27,145 nt of DNA from a virus: positions 1-27,145 of the IMG/VR virus record IMGVR_UViG_3300005264_000274; one strand, 5' to 3'. Below, one piece after another: positions 14,897 to 21,785 of this stretch. The first letter of the stretch is position 1. Each line of letters begins with the position of its first letter. Position numbers and translations under genes: made by a program. Under the pieces are notes generated by a model. That model was not told the DNA's origin. It did not search any database and worked only from the letters and a program-made list of their open reading frames with translations.

Positions 14897-14936
14897 AGGC
14901 TAAGGGAAATTCTCCCTCTTAGCCTTATCTCTTTTT
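14897..14936 (+). terminator. Rho-independent terminator after the HU-like gene
   Basis: AGGCTAAG (14897-14904) pairs with CTTAGCCT (14918-14925), extended inside by GGA/TCC. TATCTCTTTTT follows on the plus strand. This should separate the gpE/HU part from the tape-measure part, so the latter needs read-through or its own promoter. Confidence 0.75.
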
Positions 14937-14947
14937 AAAATCTTAAT

Positions 14948-15015
14948 GTGTCAGAGCTGCTATAAAAATATGTGACTGGTCCAGGCATAAGAAGTGTGAC
15001 TCAACAGGATTAAAT
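14948..15015. repeat. 24-bp-period GTGAC repeat, copy before the tape-measure gene
   Basis: Units starting GTGTCAGAGCTGC, GTGACTGGTCCAGGC and GTGACTCAACAGG are spaced exactly 24 bp. The first resembles the first unit at 18619, the second the second unit at 6325-6393, and the third the last unit at 18643. It lies in the gap between terminator and gene T. Confidence 0.7.
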
Positions 15016-15059
15016 TAAAATTTTAAAAATAGATAAAAATTAAAAAAAAAGGTTAAATT

Positions 15060-17531
15060 ATGGCTCTTGGTTCTGTAAGTCTTAACATGGTGTGGAATCC
15101 TGCCATAAAAGGTTCAAACTTTCTTCAAGCAAGTGTAAAAGGCATACATACCTATGCACAGAAAGTTACAAAAGCTAATCTTTTACAAGCAACAAAATTT
15201 CCTCTTCTTAATAGAAATATCAAACAATTAGATAATCATTTAGGTCGCATAAGAAGTCAAACTGCAAAGATAAGTGCTAATCCCATTCGCTTAGATGTTC
15301 AAACAAGTAGAACTAGTTTAAAAGAAGCTAGAAAAGATATAACTGCAATAGAACACGATGCAAAACAATTTGCCTTTTGGACTAAAAAAGCAAATGAGAA
15401 TTTAAATAAGCCAGTTAAAGAATTTCCATATAAAAAAATTATTCAGAAGCCTATACAAAAGTCTACTCAAAAAGCACAAATAGGTACTGGTGCAATGGTT
15501 GGTGCTGTTGGTGCTGTTGGAATTATGACACTTCCTTTTAAGGCTTCTATTGATTTTGAAAGTAATATGGCAGATGTTAAAGCTCTTACTAAAAATATAA
15601 CAGCTGAGGATTTTACTCTTTTAACAGCAAAAGCTAAAAAACTTGGCTCAACTACAGAGTGGTCAGCTTCTCAAAGTGCAATAGGTATGACTTATTTAGC
15701 TAAAGCAGGTTTTAATGCTAAACAACAGCTTGGTGCGATGGGAGGTGTTCTTGGGTTAGCTACTGCAGGAAGTGTTGATTTAGGAACAGCGAGTGATATT
15801 AGTTCAAATATTTTAAGTTCTTTTAGCATAAAAGCTGAAAAAATGGGAATGGTATCAGATGTTTTAGCTAAAACTTTTTCAACTTCAAATACTGATCTTC
15901 TTATGCTTGGCGAAACAATGAAATATACAGCACCAATTGCTTCTGGTCTTGGTGTTGGTTTGAGCGAAGTATCTGCATTGGCAGGTAAACTTGGTGATGT
16001 TGGTATTCAGGGTTCAATGGCAGGAACTTCTCTTAGACAAATGTACACAAGACTATCTGCACCTCCTACGGAAGCAAGAGATGCATTAAATGCTCTTGGT
16101 GTTTCAGTTTTTGATGCTAAAGGAAAATTTAAAGGTATGCCAAATGTAATTGGCGAACTTAATGCTTCTATGGTTGGTTTAACTGATGAGCAAAAAGTTA
16201 AAAAGTTAAAGCCAATTTTTGGAATGACAGCAATTAGTGCAGGTGTTGCTCTTTTAAAAGTAGGTAGAAAAGGTTTACTTGAATATCAAGCAACATTAGA
16301 TGCATCAGGTGGAACTACTAAAAAAATTCAAACGATTAAACTTGATACAACAAAAGGACATTTTAAACTACTTGCATCAGCGATGGAGGGCTTAAGTATT
16401 AGTGCAACAACTAATTTACTTCCTACTATAAAAATGGTCTCAAACACTTTAAAGAGTGGTGCTGAAAAATTGGATGCATTTACTCAAAAATTTCCAAACG
16501 CTTCTAAGTGGATATTTGGACTTGGTACTGCTTTTATAGTTGGTTCTGTAGCTTTAGCAGGTTTTGGATTTATAGCATCAGGAGTTGGTGCAAGTTTAGC
16601 TCTTTTAGCTTCTCCAGTTGCAGGTGTAGTTTTAGGTGTTATGGCTTTAGCAGGTGCAGGTGTTTATCTTTATAATAAATTTGAATTTATAAAGTTAGGA
16701 ATTGATAATTTATTTAGTGGGATAATGACTGCAGTATCGCCAACTATTACTAATTTAAAAAATAGTTTTGGTGGATTGTTTTCTAGTATAGGTGGACTTT
16801 TTGCCTCTATTTCTCCTCTTTTTTCTCTAGTAGGTTCTGCTTTAAATTATGTAGGTATAAATGCTTCTAGTGTTGGTGGTCTAATAGGTTCTGCTTTTGG
16901 TTTAGTTCTAACTCCTATAATATGGGTTGTACAAGCTCTTACATGGGTTATAGATATGGGTGCAATGGTTGCTAATGGTTGGACTAAAATAGGAACTGTT
17001 GCAGGTATAGCGTGGACTTTAACAGTTAATAGAATTAAATCCCCTTTTGTAAGTCTATTCTCTTGGTTAGAAGCTAAATTTCAATCGGTTATGGGTTTTG
17101 TAAATAAAGTAAAAAATATAGCTTCTAGTGCTACAGATATGAGTAGTAAAGTAAAAGAAAAAGCATCTAATTATTGGAGTGAAACTAAAAACTTTTTTGG
17201 CTTTAAAAAAGAGTCATTAAAAGCTAGTGTTCCTGCAAATAATTTAGAATATAAAAAAAATAAATCTTTCATTGCCCCTTTAAGCGAGACTCGTGTTCCT
17301 ACTGTTCCAATAGAGAGTGTATCTGCTGTTACATCAAATAAAATAGAAGAAACTAAAACTCAAAATAATGCAAATAATGCAAAAAATATAATCCAAAATA
17401 TAAATAATCATATTACTGTAAAAAGTGAAAATGGAATAATTGACGAGGAGGATTTATATGAAAAATTGAAGCGTGTAAATAAAAGAATCGCAGATGAAGA
17501 ACAAGATTTGCAAATGCAAGATATAGCTTAA
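15060..17531 (+). CDS. T: Tail tape-measure protein gpT
   Basis: This 823-residue protein sets tail length and passes into the target envelope. Residues 20-140 are helical. The conserved phage tape-measure domain runs from about 163 (IDFESNMADVKALTKNI) through GSTTEWSASQSAIGMTYLAKAG, with MAGTSLRQMYTRL near 320 and the KIFG-like KPIFGM block near 382. Hydrophobic membrane-like segments follow at about 480-540 (FGLGTAFIVGSVALAGFGF and LLASPVAGVVLGVMALAG), and further GG/SA-rich segments to about 640. The end is helical and charged (EEDLYEKLKRVNKRIADEE). At the usual 1.5 Angstrom per residue this fits a short contractile tail of roughly 120 nm. It is the longest intact gene in the window. Confidence 0.88.
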   Translation: MALGSVSLNMVWNPAIKGSNFLQASVKGIHTYAQKVTKANLLQATKFPLLNRNIKQLDNHLGRIRSQTAKISANPIRLDVQTSRTSLKEARKDITAIEHDAKQFAFWTKKANENLNKPVKEFPYKKIIQKPIQKSTQKAQIGTGAMVGAVGAVGIMTLPFKASIDFESNMADVKALTKNITAEDFTLLTAKAKKLGSTTEWSASQSAIGMTYLAKAGFNAKQQLGAMGGVLGLATAGSVDLGTASDISSNILSSFSIKAEKMGMVSDVLAKTFSTSNTDLLMLGETMKYTAPIASGLGVGLSEVSALAGKLGDVGIQGSMAGTSLRQMYTRLSAPPTEARDALNALGVSVFDAKGKFKGMPNVIGELNASMVGLTDEQKVKKLKPIFGMTAISAGVALLKVGRKGLLEYQATLDASGGTTKKIQTIKLDTTKGHFKLLASAMEGLSISATTNLLPTIKMVSNTLKSGAEKLDAFTQKFPNASKWIFGLGTAFIVGSVALAGFGFIASGVGASLALLASPVAGVVLGVMALAGAGVYLYNKFEFIKLGIDNLFSGIMTAVSPTITNLKNSFGGLFSSIGGLFASISPLFSLVGSALNYVGINASSVGGLIGSAFGLVLTPIIWVVQALTWVIDMGAMVANGWTKIGTVAGIAWTLTVNRIKSPFVSLFSWLEAKFQSVMGFVNKVKNIASSATDMSSKVKEKASNYWSETKNFFGFKKESLKASVPANNLEYKKNKSFIAPLSETRVPTVPIESVSAVTSNKIEETKTQNNANNAKNIIQNINNHITVKSENGIIDEEDLYEKLKRVNKRIADEEQDLQMQDIA

Positions 17532-17548
17532 AAAAATAAAGGAAAAAA

Positions 17549-18064
17549 ATGAAAAAAATGTTTTTAATAATGGCACTAGTTGCTAGTTTGTTTGCTTGGG
17601 ATGAAGCAAAGGTAAAATATGTAATTGACGGAGATACTCTCATGTTGCAAAAAACAGATTTTAAACCATTTAAAGTTCGTTTAATTGCTCTAGATACTTT
17701 TGAAACAAAGATGAATCATAGAGTGTTTAAACAACTTGAGACTCTTAAAATGATACATCCAAATAACCCTAATCATAAAGATAAATATATACATTCAGTT
17801 AAAAAAGTTCTTTCACTTGGTTATATGGCAAGAGATTATGTAGTTGATAATTATTTGGGAAAAGTTGTTAAATATTATAGTTATGGCAAAGATAAATACA
17901 AGAGAGAACTTGTGTGGATTGACGGTCTTAACTTTGGTCTTATGCGTATGGGCTTGGCTGTATATTATCCAAATAATAACATTTCTCCTGATAGAAAAAG
18001 ATATTTAAATGAGTTGAGCAAAGATGCCAACTTAAATAAAAGAGGAATTTACAGAAGGAAATAA
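17549..18064 (+). CDS. Secreted staphylococcal-nuclease-like DNase
   Basis: The 171-residue protein has a signal peptide (MKKMFLIMALVASLFAW) and a thermonuclease fold. Catalytic residues of S. aureus nuclease are all found in order: VIDGDTL (Asp29 equals D21), KVRLIALDTFETK (Arg44, Asp49, Thr50 and Glu52 equal R35, D40, T41 and E43) and DKYKRELVW (Arg119 equals R87). It lies 17 bases after T and 1 base before U, thus inside the tail operon, where P2 has no such gene. The enzyme should cut DNA or RNA in the periplasm or outside the cell. It may protect the host from transformation or superinfection, like phage-borne Dns nucleases of Campylobacter, but that parallel is an inference. Confidence 0.85.
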   Translation: MKKMFLIMALVASLFAWDEAKVKYVIDGDTLMLQKTDFKPFKVRLIALDTFETKMNHRVFKQLETLKMIHPNNPNHKDKYIHSVKKVLSLGYMARDYVVDNYLGKVVKYYSYGKDKYKRELVWIDGLNFGLMRMGLAVYYPNNNISPDRKRYLNELSKDANLNKRGIYRRK

Positions 18065-18065
18065 T

Positions 18066-18467
18066 ATGGCAAGTTTAGAGAGTTTAATAAATGGTCTTAG
18101 TATGGGTAAGTTGGGTGATTTTGAATTTTATATGCATCAAAATGATTATAAAGAAATAGCTAAAAATCTAACTGCAACTTTTGGAAGTTTAAAACCTGCA
18201 AAAGGTCAAGAACAACTAAATAAAAATGGTGGTTATTCTCAAGCTATTTCCTTAAAAGGTGTTTTGGTTGTACAGCCTTTAGAAGCTTTAAAAACTTTAG
18301 AAGATTATACAAAAAATCGTGAGCCTATTCGTTTTACTACTCTAGATACAGATATAGAAGTTATTATAAACTCTCTAAATACTACTCAAAAAATGTTTTT
18401 AGATAATGGAAAATTTACTGTACAAAATTATTCCCTTTCTTTAAAAGAGATCTATGATGCAATATAA
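18066..18467 (+). CDS. U: Tail terminator-type protein gpU
   Basis: This 133-residue protein matches the P2 gpU family: a short N-terminal strand with GDFEFYMHQNDYKEIAKNL, the conserved LKPAKGQEQLNKNGGYSQAI turn, where gpU proteins typically read Q..GPGADTI.L.G, and the end KFTVQNYSLSLKEI. It overlaps gene X by 14 bases. gpU is needed to complete the tail tip away from the baseplate. The frame is intact. Confidence 0.82.
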   Translation: MASLESLINGLSMGKLGDFEFYMHQNDYKEIAKNLTATFGSLKPAKGQEQLNKNGGYSQAISLKGVLVVQPLEALKTLEDYTKNREPIRFTTLDTDIEVIINSLNTTQKMFLDNGKFTVQNYSLSLKEIYDAI

Positions 18468-18681
18468 GTGTAGTAGAGGGGATAGAATAGACTTAATAGT
18501 GTTAAAACACTATGGTCACTTAAACTATCTAAATGATGTAATAAGTGTAAATAAGCAACTTTTAAAAAAATCTATGATTTTAGAATTTGACGAGACAATA
18601 GTTCTACCTGACTTTAGTGTGACAGAGCAGCATAATCCAAGTGTGACTCAACAGGCAAAAAAAAGAGAACCATTATGGTAG
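18454..18681 (+). CDS. X: Tail protein gpX (LysM-like) with repeat-derived C-terminus
   Basis: Seventy-five residues with two possible adjacent start codons (18454 or 18457). The first 55 residues (KCSRGDRIDLIVLKHYGHL and VISVNKQLLKKSMILEFDETIVLPDF) form a LysM-like fold normal for gpX, which binds tail or peptidoglycan parts. The last 21 residues, SVTEQHNPSVTQQAKKREPLW, come mostly from the dispersed GTGAC repeat, inserted in frame just before the KKREPLW end. The family usually ends soon after the LPD segment with a short acidic or W-ending tail, so the repeat seems an insertion that kept the reading frame. Its stop overlaps the next start. Confidence 0.78.
   Translation: MMQYKCSRGDRIDLIVLKHYGHLNYLNDVISVNKQLLKKSMILEFDETIVLPDFSVTEQHNPSVTQQAKKREPLW
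18617..18656. repeat. 24-bp-period GTGAC repeat inside gene X
   Basis: Two units, GTGACAGAGCAGCATAATCC... and GTGACTCAACAGGC, have heads at 18619 and 18643. They match the minus-strand copy at 3176-3214 with one base difference over the shared span. This near-identity, in two unrelated genes, points to recent transfer of the sequence. Confidence 0.75.
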
Positions 18682-19539
18682 AAGATATTATAGAAGTTTT
18701 TATAAATGGTGTAATTGTTAAAAGTTTTTCCTGATTTTGCAAAACCTGCTCCTGATTCAAAAATGGAAGTGATTTTTAAAACTTTACAAAAAGATGAAGT
18801 GATAGAAAAATTAGAATGTGGGCTCTTTCATGTTCAAGCTGTAACTAGAACTGATAATCAAGCTCTTAGCATAACTGCAACTGGTGTGCAATTTAATGAA
18901 AAACAAAAAGAAAAATTGTCTCATCATTATGTAGATACTAAACTCTCAAGCATCGTTAATCTTGTTGCAGATAGATTAGGTCATAAAGTCAAATTTCAAA
19001 CAGTAGACCCTCAAATAAAATCACTTAATCAAACAAATGAAAGTGATATTAATTTTCTTGAGCGAATAGCTAAAGATTACAATGTTTTATTTTCTATCAA
19101 GAATGACATTATCTATTTTGTAAATAAAAATGATGATGCATTACCTATAAGTAAGATTGATGTGAGTTCGTGCAGTAGTTCTTCTATTAAACATTCCACT
19201 AAAACTTATTATAAAAGTTGTGAAGCTTCTTTTCACTCAGTTGATGAAGCAAAAATTTTAAAAGTTACAGTTGGCGATGGTACACCTGTAATAAAAATAA
19301 AGAGTGCTTATAAAGATAAACTCGACGCAAAAATAAAAGCTCAAGCAAAGTTAGATGCTATCAATAAAGGCATAGTAAAAGGATCTCTTTCTCTAAAAGG
19401 AAAATCAGTTTATGCAGGTACTAAAGTTGAGTTATTTAATACTTATGAGGGCGAAGATGACGGTGTATTTAGCGTTGAGAGTTGTACTCATAATTGGAAT
19501 AGTCGAGGTTGGACTACCAACCTCGAAGTTGAAAATTAA
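18675..19539 (+). pseudogene. D: Late tail protein gpD, N-terminal deletion and frameshift
   Basis: The natural start is ATG 18675, which overlaps the stop of X, but this frame reads MVEDIIEVFINGVIVKSFS and stops at 18732-18734. The rest of gpD is open in another frame from about 18715 to 19539. It has PAPDSKMEVIFK, CGLFHVQAVTRTDNQALSI, LNQTNESDINFLERIAKDY (the gpD signature) and TYEGEDDGVFSVESCTHNW near the end. About 25-30 residues between the two parts, compared with P2 gpD, seem missing. A TTG at 18715 could start a shortened product of 274 residues, but no good ribosome binding site is seen. gpD caps the baseplate hub under gpV, so full function is doubtful. Confidence 0.7.
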
Positions 19540-19551
19540 GGAGGTTAAAAA

Positions 19552-19947
19552 GTGGAAATAGGATTTATAGAAGAGCGAGTTCTAACTTCGGTTGGCAAAG
19601 ATGGATTAATTAGAACGATGGAATCTGATTTGACTTACTTTACAAAAATAGTTCAAGCTCAACTTATACTCGTTCCTATTGGTTTTGATACGGATTTGGG
19701 GAGTATTCCTCAGTTTTTACAAGCAATTTTTCCAAAAGACGGAGAAGCATTATTTGCTTATATTTTGCATGATTATTTATACTATACGGGTCTATTTACA
19801 CGCTCAGAATCTGATGATATGTTAAGAGAAGCGATGAAGTCTCTAAATGTTAGTTGGTGGAGAATAGTAGCTGTTAGAAATGGTCTACGCATAGGTGGTT
19901 GGAGAGCTTGGAATAAGCACAGAAAAGCAAATGGAGATATAAAATGA
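19552..19947 (+). CDS. DUF1353 protein
   Basis: The start is GTG after a strong AAGGAGG site; 131 residues. It follows DUF1353: VPIGFDTDLGSIPQFLQAIF (the G-tD-aSiP motif), ALFAYILHDYLYYTG (the HDyLY motif) and DMLREAMKSLNVSWWR. This family is common in phages near tail and lysis genes. Conserved D and H residues suggest a metal site, but no activity is established for it. It directly follows gpD and overlaps the next small gene by ATGA, so it belongs to the same late operon. Confidence 0.82.
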   Translation: MEIGFIEERVLTSVGKDGLIRTMESDLTYFTKIVQAQLILVPIGFDTDLGSIPQFLQAIFPKDGEALFAYILHDYLYYTGLFTRSESDDMLREAMKSLNVSWWRIVAVRNGLRIGGWRAWNKHRKANGDIK

Positions 19948-20096
19948 GTCAAAATGAGATTTTAGAAGAGTTAAGAAACAAAAGACAAAAGTGTACAGTC
20001 TACACTAGAGTAATGGGTTATCATAGACCAGTTACCAGTTTTAACCTTGGCAAAACTGGTGAACACATAGAAAGAAAACAATTTAAGGAAGGCTGA
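19944..20096 (+). CDS. Glycyl-radical-domain-like microprotein (NrdD C-terminus)
   Basis: This 50-residue gene starts at ATG 19944 in a four-base overlap with the DUF1353 stop and ends at TGA 20094-20096. The product has CTVYTRVMGYHRPVTSFNLG (residues 17-36), which matches the C-terminal glycyl-radical segment of anaerobic ribonucleotide reductase NrdD, where the glycine in RV-GY carries the radical. The rest of NrdD and its four-cysteine zinc site are absent; only one Cys remains. It is followed two bases later by the lipoprotein gene. It might be a spare radical-bearing subunit like YfiD/GrcA for pyruvate formate-lyase, or an old fragment that took on another task. Confidence 0.65.
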   Translation: MSQNEILEELRNKRQKCTVYTRVMGYHRPVTSFNLGKTGEHIERKQFKEG

Positions 20097-20097
20097 A

Positions 20098-20346
20098 ATG
20101 AAATTATTTATATTATGTGTGCTTAGTTTATTTTTAGTAGGTTGCACGAGTGCAGGAAGTAGTGTTTATAACAAAGGTAAAGTTATATATGTAGGTGCTA
20201 AAACAGCTTATGTTGAATTAGATATAAAAAGTGAAAAATTAGAGGTCTTAGATGAAGTTGTTGTAACTTTTGATAAAGCTCGAACTGCTGTAATAGAATC
20301 TAAAAAAAAAGTGGATGCAAATACTTCACTTCCTCAAGAATTGTAG
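20098..20346 (+). CDS. Small lipoprotein, possible outer-membrane spanin
   Basis: The 82-residue product has a clear type II signal peptide, MKLFILCVLSLFLVGC, with the lipobox LVGC (lipidated Cys16). The mature part of 66 residues has a beta-like segment (KVIYVGAKTAYVELDI) and a helical part (DEVVVTFDKARTAVIESKKK). Its place, between DUF1353/NrdD-like and the endolysin, is that of Rz1-like lysis lipoproteins, but it lacks the proline-rich middle common in Rz1. No partner inner-membrane spanin is next to it, unless the coiled-coil protein at 6811-7095 fills this role. Function is inferred from position only. Confidence 0.65.
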   Translation: MKLFILCVLSLFLVGCTSAGSSVYNKGKVIYVGAKTAYVELDIKSEKLEVLDEVVVTFDKARTAVIESKKKVDANTSLPQEL

Positions 20347-20369
20347 GGATTGAATGTTGGTGGTAAAAA

Positions 20370-20774
20370 ATGGCTTTTAAAAAAGGTAAAAGAACTATAA
20401 AAAAGCTTTCAACGGCTGATTATAAATTTACTCTTCTAGTAGATGAAGTTCTTAAATATATTGACATAGGTGTTTATGAAAGTTCTCGTACTTTAGCAAG
20501 ACAGCGAAAAATGTATAGAAAAGGTTTGTCGCAACTAGACGGTGTAAAGAAAAAATCAAAGCATCAGATAAGTAAAAAGTTTCCAAAAGCTAGAGCAATT
20601 GACTGCTTTCCTTACGAGAAAGGTCATAATAGTTTTGATGGTTCAGATAAAAGTAAATTGATGTTTTATGAAATGAATTGGCATTTTTATAGAGCTTCAC
20701 TAAAACTTAATATTCCGATAAGGCAAGGATATTTGTTTAGCTTCAAAGATATGCCTCATCAAGAATTAGCTTAA
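20370..20774 (+). CDS. M15-type peptidoglycan endopeptidase (endolysin)
   Basis: The 134-residue protein belongs to the phage L-alanyl-D-glutamate (M15C, VanY-like) peptidases. The zinc ligands can be seen: His65 in KSKHQ, Asp78 in ARAIDCFPY and His130 in FKDMPHQEL, with catalytic Asp127. SSRTLARQRKMYRKG precedes them, as in the family. The part between IRQGY and FKDMPH is only four residues long (YLFSF region); relatives usually have about a dozen more there, with a GxDW element, so a small in-frame loss is possible. There is no signal peptide, so release needs a holin. It ends the tail and lysis operon. Confidence 0.8.
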   Translation: MAFKKGKRTIKKLSTADYKFTLLVDEVLKYIDIGVYESSRTLARQRKMYRKGLSQLDGVKKKSKHQISKKFPKARAIDCFPYEKGHNSFDGSDKSKLMFYEMNWHFYRASLKLNIPIRQGYLFSFKDMPHQELA

Positions 20775-20782
20775 AAAAAACA

Positions 20783-20819
20783 CAGAGTGCAAACAAGCTT
20801 GAGACCCTTTTGCACTCTG
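20783..20819. terminator. Strong hairpin at the end of the late operon
   Basis: CAGAGTGCAAA (20783-20793) pairs exactly with TTTGCACTCTG (20809-20819) around a 15-base loop. It lies 8 bases after the endolysin stop. There is an A-run before it but no T-run after it on the plus strand, so it would be an intrinsic terminator for minus-strand transcripts and a weaker one for the late operon. Confidence 0.5.
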
Positions 20820-20837
20820 ATATGAAATAATATCAAA

Positions 20838-20856
20838 TACATAATTAAATTATGTA
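20838..20856. promoter_or_regulatory. Perfect 19-bp operator before the Dam-like gene
   Basis: TACATAATTAAATTATGTA is a perfect palindrome about A20847. The same sequence lies before the repressor gene with one mismatch (5605-5623) and with three at 5536-5554. It is 27 bases before the methyltransferase frame, right for blocking a promoter. This makes the methyltransferase the likely third target of the S24 repressor. Confidence 0.65.
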
Positions 20857-20882
20857 TAAACAAATTATACAAAGGGTCTAAA

Positions 20883-21674
20883 ATAAAAACTATAACATTA
20901 AAACCACCTCACGGATGGGTAGGTGGAAAATCAAAACTTGCAAAACAAATAGTTACTTTAATACCAGAAGAACATGAGCTTTATGTAGAAGTCTTTGGAG
21001 GGGCTTTAAATGTACTATATGCTAAAGAATTGCCTACACGGTCACAATATAGAGAGGTTGCAAATGATTTTAATAGCGACCTTATAAATCTTCATAGATG
21101 CATCAGAGTAAATCCTGCACTGCTACAAAAATATCTAAATGATTTACTTATATCAAGAGAAATATTCGAAGATATGAAGTTTTCAAATATGAAACCTCAT
21201 AATCCAGTAGAAAAAGGAGCATTTTATTTCTATCAGTTACAGATGAGTTTTGGAAGTAAAGGCGATAATTTTGCAATGAGTGCTAAGAGTCGTAAACCTA
21301 AAAATATTTATAAAGATTTCATGAAATGGTCTGAACGCTTAAAGATGGTAACTATTGAAAATATGGATTTTGAAAAGCTGATACTCAACTATGATAGAGA
21401 AGAAAGTTTTTTTTATTGTGACCCTCCTTATGTTGGAACTGAGAGTTATTATAAAAATGAAAAAACTTTTAATTTAGAAGACCATAAGAGGCTATATAAG
21501 ACATTAAAAGCTGTTAATGGTAAGTTTCTACTCTCTTACAATGATTGTGCCTTTGTGCGTGAGTTATACGCTGATTTTCGTATAGTTGAGAGTGAAGAGT
21601 TTAATTATACTCTTGGTTCAAATGTTCACAAGAGAAAAAAGAGTGTGAGAGAATTATTTATAATGAATTATTAG
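20883..21674 (+). CDS. Dam-like N6-adenine DNA methyltransferase with ATA in place of its start codon
   Basis: The frame gives 263 residues of a D12-class methyltransferase. Motif I is GWVGGKSKLAKQI with VEVFGGALNVLYAKE (AdoMet binding), and the catalytic DPPY is in FFYCDPPYVGTESYY. The N-terminus reads KTITLKPPHGW directly after AAAGGGTCTAAA-ATA, where ATG would be expected. No ATG, GTG or TTG lies in frame before motif I; the first is TTG at 21030, which would remove the cofactor site. So the gene either uses ATA as a weak start or has lost translation. The promoter carries the 19-bp operator, which suggests induction together with the lytic-type switch. Target would probably be GATC, but this cannot be read from sequence. 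Confidence 0.75.
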   Translation: MKTITLKPPHGWVGGKSKLAKQIVTLIPEEHELYVEVFGGALNVLYAKELPTRSQYREVANDFNSDLINLHRCIRVNPALLQKYLNDLLISREIFEDMKFSNMKPHNPVEKGAFYFYQLQMSFGSKGDNFAMSAKSRKPKNIYKDFMKWSERLKMVTIENMDFEKLILNYDREESFFYCDPPYVGTESYYKNEKTFNLEDHKRLYKTLKAVNGKFLLSYNDCAFVRELYADFRIVESEEFNYTLGSNVHKRKKSVRELFIMNY

Positions 21675-21767
21675 TATGTGTCCGACATTGATGTCGGAGA
21701 CATACTAAGTGTGTCTTGGCTGCATAGTAAAAGTGTGACTGGGACACTTTGTAAAAAAGTGACTTAG
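21672..21767. repeat. 17-bp hairpin followed by a 24-bp-period GTGAC repeat
   Basis: TAGTATGTGTCCGACAT (21672-21688) pairs with 21691-21707 with one mismatch; its first three bases are the stop codon of the methyltransferase. Then come units GTGTCTTGGCTGCATAG (from 21711), GTGACTGGGACAC and GTGACTTAGG, each 24 bp apart. This fills the gap between two convergent genes. The hairpin may act as a bidirectional transcript end. Confidence 0.6.
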
Positions 21768-21785
21768 GTTAAGAGTTGTAAAATA

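Noticed and set aside
6811-20774. Type VI secretion or extracellular contractile injection system
   Set aside because: Gene order V-W-J-I-fibre-FI-FII-E-T-U-X-D is that of P2 tails, with a tape-measure protein and E/E' frameshift. There is no ClpV, TssJLM or AAA+ ATPase typical of T6SS or eCIS.
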